Shown in pieces: positions 56,260-64,000 of a stretch of 64,000 nucleotides of DNA. The stretch's first letter is position 1. Each line of letters begins with the position of its first letter. Position numbers and translations under genes: made by a program. The notes under the pieces are model-generated. The model saw only the letters and a list, made by a program, of their open reading frames with translations, made no database searches and had not been told where the DNA came from. Source of the stretch: Sinorhizobium sp. 6-70 (GTDB taxonomy: Bacteria > Pseudomonadota > Alphaproteobacteria > Rhizobiales > Rhizobiaceae). The stretch covers positions 1-64,000 of the forward strand of contig NZ_JASKLS010000005.1 of NCBI RefSeq assembly GCF_030124375.1. The letters run 5' to 3'.

Positions 56260-57456
56260 TCAAGCCGCCGCCGGCGCCTGCAAAAGCGCCTTGAGCGCCG
56301 CTTCCGCGCTGGGCTCGCGCTCGGATTTGCGGATGAAGCCGCCGCCATAGACGCGCGCGTCTTCGCCGGTGCCGGAATAAAGCGCGCAGGCCTGGCCGGG
56401 CGCCACGCCGGCCTCTCCCTCGGCAAGCTCGACATAAAGGCCATCGGCGTCGCTCTTCAGGACCGCCGGCATCGGCTGGCGGGTGGAACGCACCTTGGCG
56501 AAGCAGTCGAAGCCGCGGGCGGCGGCCTGCTCGAGCTCCTCGTCGCCCAGCCAGTTGACGTCGCGCAGATAGACGCGGCGCGTCTCCAGCGCCTCCTTCG
56601 GGCCGACGATGACACGGCGCGAGCGGGCGTCGAGATAGACGACGTAAAGCGGTTCGCCGGTGGCGACGCCGATGCCGCGCCGCTGGCCGATCGTGTAGTG
56701 CAGGATGCCGTCGTGGCTGCCGAGCACGCGGCCGTCGAGATGGACGATCTCGCCGGCAAGGGATGCATTCGGCTTCAGCTTCGAAACAATGTCGCTGTAT
56801 TTGCCCTGCGGCACGAAGCAGATGTCCTGGCTGTCAGCCTTCTTGGCGACGATCAGGCCCATGTCTTCGGCAAGCGCCCGCGTCTCGGCCTTGGAAAGGC
56901 CGCCCAGGGGAAAGCGCAGATAATCGATCTGTTCCTGCGTGGTCGCGAACAGGAAATAGCTCTGGTCCCGCTCGGCGTCCGTCGGCCGGTAGAGCGCGCG
57001 CTGCCCCGCGTAACGCGGGTTCGGGCTCGGCCGGGAACGGATGTAGTGGCCGGTGGCGAGCGCATCGGCACCGAGTTCCTTGGCGGTCGCCAGCAGATCG
57101 GCGAACTTGACCGTCTGGTTGCAGGCAACGCAGGGGATCGGCGTCTCGCCGGCGATATAGCTTTCGGCGAAGGGATTGATCACCGTCTCGCGGAAGCGCG
57201 CCTCATAGTCGAGCACATAATGCGGAATGCCAAGCGTCTCGCAAACGCGCCGCGCATCGTCGATGTCCTGGCCGGCGCAGCAGGAGCCGGCGCGATGCAC
57301 CGCCGCACCATGATCATAGAGCTGCAGCGTGATGCCGAGTACGTCGTAGCCCTCGCGTTTGAGCAGCCCCGCCACGACGGAGGAATCGACGCCGCCGGAC
57401 ATGGCGACGACGACACGCGTATCTTGGGGCTTGCGGTCAAAATCGAGACTGTTCAC
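56260..57456 (-). CDS. mnmA: tRNA-specific 2-thiouridylase MnmA
   Basis: 398 residues with a GTG start at 57456 (a TTG at 57465 adds three residues). PP-loop [25 protein letters not shown] is at about 13-37 and the catalytic Cys pair is C..C in [12 protein letters not shown] and DSQDICFV. It adds sulfur at U34 (s2U) of tRNA Lys/Glu/Gln. No operon partner; the tRNA-Met gene follows on the same strand after 134 bases. Confidence 0.95.
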   Translation of the reverse strand: MNSLDFDRKPQDTRVVVAMSGGVDSSVVAGLLKREGYDVLGITLQLYDHGAAVHRAGSCCAGQDIDDARRVCETLGIPHYVLDYEARFRETVINPFAESYIAGETPIPCVACNQTVKFADLLATAKELGADALATGHYIRSRPSPNPRYAGQRALYRPTDAERDQSYFLFATTQEQIDYLRFPLGGLSKAETRALAEDMGLIVAKKADSQDICFVPQGKYSDIVSKLKPNASLAGEIVHLDGRVLGSHDGILHYTIGQRRGIGVATGEPLYVVYLDARSRRVIVGPKEALETRRVYLRDVNWLGDEELEQAAARGFDCFAKVRSTRQPMPAVLKSDADGLYVELAEGEAGVAPGQACALYSGTGEDARVYGGGFIRKSEREPSAEAALKALLQAPAAA

Positions 57457-57651
57457 GGGATCCAATCCGGCATTTGCGGCGCCTGCGCCGATCGTTTGCG
57501 CCGCGCTGTTTCACGCTCCTGCCGCGGGCCTTCCGCAAAATGCGGCGCCGGCGGCATTTTCAAAGCTTTCTGTGCCGCGACATATAGAAACTTGTCCGCC
57601 CTGCGGCAAGGGCGGAGGTTTGGGCGGCGTTTTTGCGCCTGAACGACGCGG

Positions 57652-58398
57652 TCAGATCAGCTTCATCCGCATCGCCCGGGCGATCGCCTGCATGCGGTTG
57701 ACGGCATCGAGCTTGCGGGTCGCGCTCTTGAAATAGCTGCTGACCGTGTAGGCGGAAATGCCAAGGATGATGGCGATCTCGTCGCTACTCTTGCCGGCCG
57801 CCGCCCAGCGCAGGCACTCGATCTCGCGGCCGGACAGTTTTTCACGGACCGTGCTGCCGGTATCAAAGGTGCGCTCGAGGCACTCGAAAAGCTGCACCAG
57901 CGTCAGGTAGAGCACCGCACGTTCGGCACCGACCGGCTCCTCGCGAGCGCCCGAAAGCATGACCACGAACGGTTCCCCATAGGTCGTATGCAAGAGCAAG
58001 GCAAAATGACGCACCATGTCGGGATCGGCCTCGATGCGGCGGACAGACACTTCCGCTCCGTCCCCGCGTGCCGCGTCCAGAAGCTCGGCGCCGCCTGCGA
58101 GCGGCAGCTTCGTCTGGCGCAGCCGTTCGACAAGGACGCTCGCGTGAAAGGCGCCGGAGGCATCGTACTGGCGAACCAGCTCGGCCGGCCAATTGCTGAG
58201 CACCAGGCTTTCGGAAAACCGCTGCTGTTCGGCAAGCGGCAGCCGCGCGATCAGGAAACGTTGAAAGCGATAGCGCGCGATCAATCTGCGCATCAGGTGC
58301 AGAAGCTCGTATTCCGTGCGCACCGACGCCGGATCGAATTCGAAAGACATGTCCTCGTCAGCCTCGCGCCGCAAGGCCGGCTCACTCGATTCCTTCAT
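57652..58398 (-). CDS. LuxR-type transcriptional regulator
   Basis: 248 residues. C-terminal LuxR HTH: LSGREIECLRWAAAGKSSDEIAII..LGISAYTVSSYFKSA, with the usual conserved Glu and Leu. The N-terminal ~165 residues show weak autoinducer-binding-domain likeness (LSNWPAELVRQYD), but the DP and Trp residues that bind AHLs are not clear, so it may not bind AHLs. Starts at 58398 or 58350. It is divergent from sciP across 479 bases. Confidence 0.82.
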   Translation of the reverse strand: MKESSEPALRREADEDMSFEFDPASVRTEYELLHLMRRLIARYRFQRFLIARLPLAEQQRFSESLVLSNWPAELVRQYDASGAFHASVLVERLRQTKLPLAGGAELLDAARGDGAEVSVRRIEADPDMVRHFALLLHTTYGEPFVVMLSGAREEPVGAERAVLYLTLVQLFECLERTFDTGSTVREKLSGREIECLRWAAAGKSSDEIAIILGISAYTVSSYFKSATRKLDAVNRMQAIARAMRMKLI

Positions 58399-58877
58399 AC
58401 CTTGTCACCACGTTGCCGGCACGCGTTCGACCGGTCGAGAATGGAATGCTCCGTTACAACCGGAGCGGCTCCAGCTGCCAGCTGAAATACAACCGGCTCT
58501 GCCCTGCTAGCCGTGCAAGCAACGCGGCCGGTCAAGAAAATATGTTGTGCCCAGGAGATAATTCCGGGAGCGTAAACGCGAACGCTCATTCTTTGATGAA
58601 CGCCTCGCTACCAAAAATTTTAGTTGAAGTGAAATGTGGTAATTGCATGGCTCCCATGTGAAAACCACGCGAAACGCCAGGCTTTCCACGCAAAGCTCAA
58701 GGGAGTGGAGCAACGGAATGATCCGCTGGCATATTTTTTCTTTGGATGGTCGAAATCGCGCCACGGCTTTGAAGTGTCTCAAATTATGAGCAAATTGTTA
58801 CCTGCCGCTTAGGCAAATGTTAAATGTGGCAGGCTAAGGTCGCGATCATATGGTCTTGAGTTTGTGTAGAGAGTCCC
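58399..58877. other. Divergent gap LuxR-type gene / sciP (479 bases)
   Basis: AT-rich second half. It contains a CAGCTG repeat, a GAGCGT..ACGCTC dyad (near 58569-58588), and half-site-like TTAC-N7-TTAG (near 58803-58817) and TTAA (near 58818) words. No gene I can support. The sciP promoter must be here. Confidence 0.4.
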
Positions 58878-59153
58878 ATGACCGAAATGATGCGACCACG
58901 CGTAAAGTATGTCATCGGCCCCGATGGCAGCCCTCTGACGATTGCGGATCTCCCGCCGGCGAACACCCGGCGCTGGGTTATCCGCCGGAAGGCTGAAGTC
59001 GTCGCCGCCGTGCGCGGTGGCCTTTTGAGCCTTGAAGAGGCATGCGAACGGTACACGCTGACCGTCGAGGAATTCCTTTCCTGGCAATCCTCCATCAACG
59101 ACCACGGTCTTGCCGGGCTGCGCACCACGCGCATCCAGCAGTATCGCCACTGA
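58878..59153 (+). CDS. sciP: CtrA inhibitor SciP (DUF1153)
   Basis: 91 residues. Starts MTEMMRPRVKYVIGPDGSPLT and continues TRRWVIRRKAEVVAAVRGGL, LSLEEACERYTLTVEEFLSW, a near-perfect SciP/DUF1153 pattern with the helix-turn-helix that contacts CtrA or DNA. SciP blocks CtrA-dependent transcription in G1 cells. ctrA is 1.4 kb downstream. A GAGTC (GANTC) methylation site is right before the start codon (58868-58872). Confidence 0.94.
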   Translation: MTEMMRPRVKYVIGPDGSPLTIADLPPANTRRWVIRRKAEVVAAVRGGLLSLEEACERYTLTVEEFLSWQSSINDHGLAGLRTTRIQQYRH

Positions 59154-59316
59154 TTTCACCCGACAGGGCCATAGTTCGACACCGGCGGCTCGGGATCTTC
59201 CCGCAGCCGCCGGTGTCGTTTGATCGCATGTCCCTTTGAACCGCGCGCGATTCCGATCGCGGCAAATATGCTGTAGCATCCCCGCCGGCAGTAACAGATG
59301 CGGAGCGAGAAGATCG

Positions 59317-59598
59317 ATGGAAATCGTCAACGAGGAAATCAATTCGAAGGGCCGCTATTCGGCGACCGTGGAGGGCTATACCGGCGAGATGACCTATTCC
59401 CGGTCCTCGCCGAGCTTGATCATCATCGATCACACGCTGGTGCCGGATGAATTGCGCGGCAAGGGTGTCGGGCAAGCGCTCGCAAAACACGCAGTCGAGG
59501 AGGCGCGTAAGGGTGGCTGGAAGATCATCCCGCTCTGCCCCTTCATGCGCGCGCAAGCCATGCGTCATCCCGAGTGGCAGGATGTGATCCAGGCGTAA
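59317..59598 (+). CDS. GNAT-type acetyltransferase (Acetyltransf_CG family)
   Basis: 93 residues from the ATG at 59317. The GCN5-like motif VPDELRGKGVGQALAKHAVEEARKGGWKIIPLCPFM holds the acetyl-CoA-binding loop RGKGVG (split over about 53-86). This small subtype (YidJ/GTLF3B-like) has no known substrate. It is 163 bases after sciP. Confidence 0.88.
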   Translation: MEIVNEEINSKGRYSATVEGYTGEMTYSRSSPSLIIIDHTLVPDELRGKGVGQALAKHAVEEARKGGWKIIPLCPFMRAQAMRHPEWQDVIQA

Positions 59599-59709
59599 CC
59601 ATCCGGGGGCGTAAGCGGGCTTGCGCAAGCATAGCGAGATCGCGAAAACGCGTACTTCTCCCCTGCTCCCTTTCCCTTTAGACGAACAGCTCGTCCGGTC
59701 AACAGCCTT

Positions 59710-59742
59710 AACCCGCCTTGCATCCGAACATGCGAGGCGGGT
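59710..59742. terminator. Bidirectional hairpin between GNAT and FliJ-like genes
   Basis: AACCCGCC...GGCGGGTT with an inner TGCAT..ATGC pairing; lies between convergent genes. Confidence 0.5.
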
Positions 59743-59803
59743 TCTCTTCGGGCTGTATCAACTGCCCCCCGGTCAACCCGAAGGCGGCAGCGCTGTCATC
59801 CGA

Positions 59804-60154
59804 TCAGGCGCGCAGGCGGGCGCCGGTGTCTCGTTCCTCGAGCGCCGCCGCTTTCGCGTATTCGGCCTGGACCTCCTCGAGCGCAAGTTCGGCCGCATCC
59901 TGCTGCGCCTTCAGCTCGCGAATCGATACCTGGAGATTGTCGGCTCTTTGGCGGGCGGCCTTGGCGAAGGTGGGATAGGCAAAATGCGCGGGATCGGAAA
60001 TTCCCGATTTCTTCTCTTCGAATGTAATCTGACTTTCCAGATCCTTGGTCATTCGCTCGAACTCAGACATCATCATCTGAAGCTGGTTCAACTGACGCTG
60101 CTTCTCCCGGACCTGAAATTCCTTCAGGCGGACAAGGCTCTCACGTGCTTTCAT
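59804..60154 (-). CDS. FliJ-like coiled-coil protein
   Basis: 116 residues from the ATG at 60154 (GGGAG eight bases upstream). Almost all helical: MKARESLVRLKEFQVREKQR, LNQLQMMMSEFERMTKDL, and a second helix ARQRADNLQVSIRELKAQQD. This is the FliJ flagellar chaperone pattern, a small coiled coil that works with the FliI ATPase. No fliI is beside it here. It is divergent from ctrA, an arrangement seen in Rhizobiales. Confidence 0.78.
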   Translation of the reverse strand: MKARESLVRLKEFQVREKQRQLNQLQMMMSEFERMTKDLESQITFEEKKSGISDPAHFAYPTFAKAARQRADNLQVSIRELKAQQDAAELALEEVQAEYAKAAALEERDTGARLRA

Positions 60155-60597
60155 ACGCAATACTCCCGTGGATACCGAGACCCCGGTTACTGATCCTGAC
60201 CCGTCGCGCCGGCCCCGTGGCGGCCGGAAACAAAAAATCGAAGCGACATTAACAAAGGCCTACCGCTGGTAACCTTTCGTTTACGGGCATCGTTAATCAT
60301 AGGCGTGATGATTTAAGGCTCCGTAAATGCTGAAGCACGAAATGTGGCACTTCGCCATTAACGAGTCGGAAGAGTCAGATAACGGCGTTTCCTCATGTAC
60401 TACATGAGAAGTGCCATTTGAGATTCACGTTTGGAATCAGGAGACTGCAAAAAATATTTAACAATCTCGATACACCTTGCCAGAGTGAATCAGAATTTGT
60501 TAACCATTTGGTGGCAGCCTCCAAATCAGGCAACGACTGGATCCGTATCGCGTAAGGGGGCCACGGACGACCTTGGGCGGCGGAAAAGGGGAAAATT
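60155..60597 (+). promoter_or_regulatory. ctrA leader/promoter region: GANTC cluster and dyad
   Basis: 443 bases. Five GANTC sites lie within 130 bases: 60363, 60372, 60422, 60434, 60487. A perfect dyad CTCATGTA-C-TACATGAG is at 60392-60408, flanked by a TGGCACTTC (60345) / GAAGTGCCA (60408) inverted pair. A CtrA half-site TTAACCAT is at 60500-60507. CcrM methylation control of ctrA is known in Caulobacter. Confidence 0.65.
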
Positions 60598-61299
60598 ATG
60601 CGGGTTCTACTGATCGAAGACGATAGCGCGACAGCTCAAAGCATTGAGCTGATGCTTAAGTCCGAGAGTTTCAACGTTTATACGACCGATCTCGGTGAAG
60701 AAGGCGTCGATCTCGGCAAGCTTTATGACTACGATATCATTCTTCTCGACCTGAACCTGCCGGACATGTCCGGTTATGAGGTCCTGAGGACGCTGCGCTT
60801 GTCGAAGGTGAAAACCCCGATTCTCATCCTGTCGGGCATGGCGGGGATCGAAGACAAGGTGCGCGGCTTGGGTTTCGGCGCAGACGACTACATGACCAAG
60901 CCCTTCCACAAGGACGAGCTGGTCGCGCGCATCCACGCGATCGTCCGTCGCTCCAAGGGCCATGCCCAGTCGGTGATCTCGACCGGCGAGCTGATCGTCA
61001 ATCTCGACGCCAAGACCGTGGAAGTCGGCGGCCAGCGCGTGCATCTGACCGGCAAGGAATATCAGATGCTGGAGCTCCTCTCGCTCCGCAAGGGCACGAC
61101 GCTCACCAAGGAAATGTTCCTCAACCATCTCTACGGCGGCATGGACGAGCCGGAGCTGAAGATCATCGACGTCTTCATCTGCAAGCTGCGCAAGAAGCTC
61201 GCAAACGCCGCCGGCGGTGCCAACTACATCGAGACCGTCTGGGGACGCGGCTACGTCTTGCGCGAACCGGACGGCAACGACTACCTGGAAACGGCCTGA
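60598..61299 (+). CDS. ctrA: Cell cycle response regulator CtrA
   Basis: 233 residues. Receiver: acidic EDD at 8-10, phospho-acceptor D51 ([14 protein letters not shown]), conserved Lys in [10 protein letters not shown]-terminal winged helix (OmpR type): [21 protein letters not shown], with the recognition helix around [20 protein letters not shown] and [19 protein letters not shown] [13 protein letters not shown]. The master regulator of alphaproteobacterial cell cycle, essential in rhizobia. Phosphorylated by CckA through ChpT (downstream); blocked by SciP; degraded under CpdR control. Confidence 0.98.
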   Translation: MRVLLIEDDSATAQSIELMLKSESFNVYTTDLGEEGVDLGKLYDYDIILLDLNLPDMSGYEVLRTLRLSKVKTPILILSGMAGIEDKVRGLGFGADDYMTKPFHKDELVARIHAIVRRSKGHAQSVISTGELIVNLDAKTVEVGGQRVHLTGKEYQMLELLSLRKGTTLTKEMFLNHLYGGMDEPELKIIDVFICKLRKKLANAAGGANYIETVWGRGYVLREPDGNDYLETA

Positions 61300-61372
61300 T
61301 TTCGGTAGCCTCTCGGTCGAGGCCCCGCATTTCCTCGCCCGCTCGAACTGCCACACCGGATCGAAGAACCCG

Positions 61373-61398
61373 CCCGCCTCTCAGGCGGGTTTTTCTTT
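61373..61398 (+). terminator. Rho-independent terminator of ctrA
   Basis: CCCGCCT-CTC-AGGCGGG perfect stem followed by five Ts. Confidence 0.9.
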
Positions 61399-61493
61399 GG
61401 TGCCGACCTTCATTCCACTCGCAATGCAATGAAGAGGAAAGCGACACCACTATTCCCTCGTCCGGATCGACGTCGGGCATGCCGCAGGGCGCA

Positions 61494-61520
61494 AGCAAAA
61501 AAGCCGCGGCATGCCGCGGC
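61494..61520 (-). terminator. Rho-independent terminator of the receiver gene
   Basis: On the minus strand GCCGCGGCATGCCGCGGC forms a GC-rich stem followed by six Us (As at 61497-61502 on the plus strand). Confidence 0.85.
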
Positions 61521-61550
61521 CCGTGCAGATCGTGATGCTTTGAAGGCCTG

Positions 61551-61913
61551 TCAGGCGGCCATTGACTGGCTGGCGAAAACGCTGGTCAGGATCTTGCGGT
61601 CGAAGGGTTTCAGCAGGAAGTCGTCGGCGCCCGCGCGCTTGCCTGCCATCATCTTCTTCAGGTCCGCTTCGACGACACAATAATAGATGCGCACCGACGT
61701 GCCGTTTGGCAGGTGCCGGATATTGGCAATCAGATCGAGTGCACCGTCCAGCGCCGCATCGACGATCAGAATGTTCGGCAGCTCGGCTTCGCAGCGCACC
61801 AGCGCATCAAGGCTGCTCGGCGCCTCGAGCACCAGGAATCCCATGCCCGAAAGGATGCGCTTTCCAACTTTCCTGACAGCCTCCGAGCCATCAGCAATCA
61901 TCAAGCGCCGCAT
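61551..61913 (-). CDS. Receiver-only response regulator
   Basis: 120 residues from the ATG at 61913. Receiver fold: RRLMIADGSEAVRKVGKRIL at strand 1 (only one acidic residue of the usual pair), probable phospho-Asp in ILIVDAALDGALDLIANI, and Lys in FLLKPFD. No output domain. It lies between ctrA and chpT, opposite to ctrA. It may be a phosphate sink or relay protein in the CckA-ChpT system, but no partner is known. Confidence 0.85.
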   Translation of the reverse strand: MRRLMIADGSEAVRKVGKRILSGMGFLVLEAPSSLDALVRCEAELPNILIVDAALDGALDLIANIRHLPNGTSVRIYYCVVEADLKKMMAGKRAGADDFLLKPFDRKILTSVFASQSMAA

Positions 61914-61955
61914 GTCCAAACTCCTTCACGCTATACTTGCACGCGCATCATGAAA

Positions 61956-61974
61956 CAAATCTTATACAGATTTG
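61956..61974. promoter_or_regulatory. Dyad CAAATC-N7-GATTTG near the receiver gene start
   Basis: A six-base inverted repeat around TTATACA lies 43 bases upstream of the receiver gene start codon. An operator or a promoter overlapping site is possible. Confidence 0.35.
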
Positions 61975-62080
61975 GCAAAGAAACCGTTACGACGAATACT
62001 TAATATTTTCTTCTGATCAGGACGCCGACGCTCAACACCTCTCAATAGCACGAGCGACGGGCGCAATGCCGAGGCCGCAT

Positions 62081-62115
62081 ATAAAAGACCCTCCGGCAGG
62101 CTGAGCCGAAGGGTC
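62081..62115 (-). terminator. Rho-independent terminator of chpT
   Basis: On the minus strand GACCCTTCGGC..GCCGGAGGGTC pairs with one bulge, then TTTTAT (As at 62083-62086 on the plus strand). Confidence 0.75.
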
Positions 62116-62164
62116 GGATGCGTGTCGATCGACGTCGCCCGGCGAACGGGACGAATAGGATGCG

Positions 62165-62812
62165 CTAGGCGGCCTCGGACTTCGCCGTGAACACGATCTC
62201 CTCGCCGGTCGAAACGACATCGATCGTCATTCCGGCCTCCTCGCCCAACAGGACGGCGTAGTAGGGCTGGATCGAATGCGCGTCGACAGCCTCCTCCGGG
62301 GTGCCGGAAAGCAATTCCATCAGCTTCGGGTTGACCCGCATCATCCGGCCCTTGGCGACAAGCGTGAAGGTCGCGTCGAATTCGGGGTTTTCCAACGTGA
62401 CATCGATCGAACCGCCGCGCGGGATCGAGCCATAGGCGATCAGGAAGAGGTTGAGGAGAAGCTTGACGCGGTTCTTGGCGATGATCGCGCGCGGGCCGTT
62501 CCAATTGATCTCGGTCTTCTTTTCCGCTGCCGCGAAATCCTTTGCCGCCTTTTCGGCTTCGCCCGTGTCGATCGACGCCCCGACCGATCCGGAGGCACCG
62601 AAAGCAAGCCGCGCGAACTTCAGGCGGACGGAGGCGTTGAGCGCGCTGGTGCGGATGAGGTCCATCGCGTCCGCATCTGCTCCCCCCTCGTCCAGGAGTT
62701 CGAGGCCGTTGTTGATGGCGCCGACCGGCGAGATGATGTCGTGGCAAACCCGGCTGCAGAGCAGTGCGGCCAGATCGGGTCCCGTCAGTGTCAGGTTCGG
62801 ATTCTTTGCCAT
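62165..62812 (-). CDS. chpT: Histidine phosphotransferase ChpT
   Basis: 215 residues from the ATG at 62812 (AAGGA six bases upstream). Starts ...GPDLAALLCSRVCHDIISPV; the phospho-His is H24 in CHDIISPVGAINNGLELL. The rest is a degenerate histidine-kinase ATPase-like fold (RVKLLLNLFLIAYGSIPRGG). ChpT passes phosphate from CckA to CtrA and CpdR. It is divergent from the EipA-like gene over 354 bases carrying a CtrA-like box. Confidence 0.92.
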   Translation of the reverse strand: MAKNPNLTLTGPDLAALLCSRVCHDIISPVGAINNGLELLDEGGADADAMDLIRTSALNASVRLKFARLAFGASGSVGASIDTGEAEKAAKDFAAAEKKTEINWNGPRAIIAKNRVKLLLNLFLIAYGSIPRGGSIDVTLENPEFDATFTLVAKGRMMRVNPKLMELLSGTPEEAVDAHSIQPYYAVLLGEEAGMTIDVVSTGEEIVFTAKSEAA

Positions 62813-63166
62813 CATTCTTCCTTGTTCGCTATCCGTCTGCCGGCGCCGCCGCCGCACGTTCTTGCCCCGCAACCAAAGCTTCCGCACGACCATGGCACGG
62901 GCCATGAATCGCGCGGGCGCGGCCGGTAATCAATAGGCCATAATGACATCACATTTGGTAAACCGATTGTTAAGATGATCGGTTCAAATTGCTGGAGCAT
63001 CCCGAATTCAGCTCGAATCGCTGGAGGATGCGCGGCCGGAACCAGTTTTCACGCTTTTCCGCGCCCGCCCCTGGAACTGGACAAGACCCGCGCCCGACGC
63101 GCAGCCGATGCAAATGCCGGCCATGACAGCCGGCGCAGGTCACTTTCGTGCCTGACGGAGGAAACG
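62813..63166. promoter_or_regulatory. Divergent chpT/eipA region with CtrA-like box
   Basis: Bases 62957-62973 on the minus strand read TTAA-N7-TTTACC, one mismatch from the CtrA consensus. The rest (354 bases total) has no gene I can support. Confidence 0.55.
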
Positions 63167-63754
63167 ATGCAGCCGTTCATGAAGGCAACCAACGTGGTTG
63201 TTCGCGCTATCCTGACGATGATGCTGATAGCCGGCGCCATGTCTGCCGCCCACGCCCAGTCCCCGAACAACAGCCAGTACACGATGCAGGAAATCGTCGA
63301 TGCCGGCCACAGCTTCTTCGGGGAGACCTCGGGCGGACTTGCCAAGGTCGTCGAGCGCGCCTTCGAGCGCTACGGCCTGCCGAATGGCTACATTCTCGGA
63401 CAGGAAGGTTCCGGCGCCTTCATCGCCGGCCTCACCTACGGCGAGGGCGAGCTCTATACGAAGAACGTCGGACAGCACACGGTCTTCTGGCAGGGTCCCT
63501 CGCTCGGGCTCGATTGGGGCGGCCAGGGCAGCCGCGCCATGATGCTCGTCTACAACCTCCCCAGCGTTCCGGCACTCTACAAGCGCTTCGGCGGCGTTTC
63601 CGGCTCGGCTTACGTTGTCGCCGGCGTCGGCATGACCGTATTGACGGACGAGCAGGTTGTCGTCGTGCCGATCCGCACCGGCATCGGCGCAAGGCTTGGC
63701 CTCAACGTCGGCTACCTCAAGCTGACGCAGCAGCCGACGTGGAACCCCTTCTGA
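63167..63754 (+). CDS. EipA-like envelope protein (DUF1134)
   Basis: 195 residues from the ATG at 63167 (GGAGG upstream). Signal peptide MQPFMKATNVVVRAILTMML plus IAGAMSAAHA. The DUF1134 pattern follows: TMQEIVDAGHSFFGETSGGL, GYILGQEGSGAFIAGLTYGE, GPSLGLDWGGQGSRAMMLVY, YLKLTQQPTWNPF. In Brucella EipA is periplasmic, needed for envelope integrity, and its gene is under CtrA control. The upstream CtrA-like box supports similar control here. Confidence 0.9.
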   Translation: MQPFMKATNVVVRAILTMMLIAGAMSAAHAQSPNNSQYTMQEIVDAGHSFFGETSGGLAKVVERAFERYGLPNGYILGQEGSGAFIAGLTYGEGELYTKNVGQHTVFWQGPSLGLDWGGQGSRAMMLVYNLPSVPALYKRFGGVSGSAYVVAGVGMTVLTDEQVVVVPIRTGIGARLGLNVGYLKLTQQPTWNPF

Positions 63755-64000
63755 GGCGCTTCAAGCGGCGGCTTGTTCCAGCTGGGCCGCTGATCACGCC
63801 CTCGGCGAATGCAACTCTCACCTCTCCGTCTCACCGAAATTGGCGCGTCTGAAAAGGCGCGCTTTCCTGTTGCAGCCCTTGCAGCATTCCAGCCATCATG
63901 TTTACTGCGGAAGAAGCACTGAGATGGCGCCCGGTCTCCGCGGCGGGCAATCCATCCGATCCAGATTGAAACGGCCAGCTCGTGATTGAATATGCGCTCC
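63755..64000. other. Right end of the window after the EipA-like gene (246 bases)
   Basis: No gene I can support. A short GGCGCG..CGCGCT stretch (63843-63864) and a 23-codon frame at 63899 are seen but not convincing. Confidence 0.4.

Noticed and set aside
57652..58398. LuxR-type gene as an AHL quorum sensor
   Set aside because: Key AHL-binding residues are not clear and no luxI-type synthase is nearby.
63899..63970. 23-codon frame near the right edge
   Set aside because: No ribosome site or family; too short to support.

Overview
This window is a stretch of alphaproteobacterial chromosome, most likely Sinorhizobium/Ensifer (Rhizobiales). The evidence is high GC content, cobS/cobT-type aerobic cobaltochelatase genes, a CtrA/SciP/ChpT/CpdR cell-cycle set, and about fourteen copies of a mosaic palindromic intergenic element that matches the RIME1 repeat described in rhizobia. 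Nearly all genes look like core, vertically inherited genes. The region around 51-56 kb, beside a tRNA-Met gene, is the main accessory patch.

Layout. 0-6 kb: end of etfB, etfA, a 3-hydroxybutyryl-CoA dehydrogenase, tlpA divergent from argH, a small lipoprotein and lysA. 6-15 kb: a TIGR02302-type membrane protein, cpdR, hpt, ftsEX, a YdcF-type protein and plsC. 15-24 kb: chaC-like, DUF2125, tyrC-hisC, a methyltransferase, a glyoxalase II, a cupin, an EamA transporter, DUF3108 and rpmB. 24-33 kb: a queuosine-precursor transporter with a candidate preQ1 riboswitch, a phytase-like secreted protein, cobT, cobS, a J-domain protein divergent from bolA, and corC-like/aroB/aroK. 33-43 kb: a 49-residue membrane protein coupled to xerD, accA, an L,D-transpeptidase lipoprotein with tusA, a methyltransferase, a CobW-type GTPase, a D,D-carboxypeptidase, an M20 amidohydrolase with an Lrp regulator, and an alcohol dehydrogenase divergent from an AraC regulator. 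45-51 kb: a large kinase/aminotransferase fusion and hutC/hutF/hutD for histidine degradation. 51-56 kb: a three-gene cassette (Tat-type Gly/Asn-rich peptide, nucleotidyltransferase, HPr-kinase-like protein with a PqqD-like N-terminus), then excisionase-like and unknown genes and a truncated, frameshifted remnant ending at tRNA-Met(CAT). 56-64 kb: mnmA, a LuxR-type regulator, sciP, a GNAT protein, a FliJ-like protein, ctrA, a receiver protein, chpT and an EipA/DUF1134 protein.

How the genes work together. Four members of the CtrA pathway (cpdR, sciP, ctrA, chpT) lie here. CtrA-box-like sequences (TTAA-N7-TTAA) can be read upstream of ftsEX and between chpT and the EipA-like gene, and the ctrA leader carries five GANTC methylation sites and a perfect 17-base dyad. 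tyrC/hisC, aroB/aroK, argH and lysA give amino-acid biosynthesis; hutC/F/D give histidine catabolism.

The best candidate for an undescribed system is the 51.2-53.9 kb cassette. Its parts resemble peptide-modifying systems: a fused recognition domain and kinase, a nucleotidyltransferase, and a small exported substrate-like protein. Other points of interest are the candidate preQ1-I-like riboswitch whose pseudoknot would cover the start codon, and the fused kinase/degenerate-M23/aminotransferase protein. All assignments come from reading the sequence; no database search was run.
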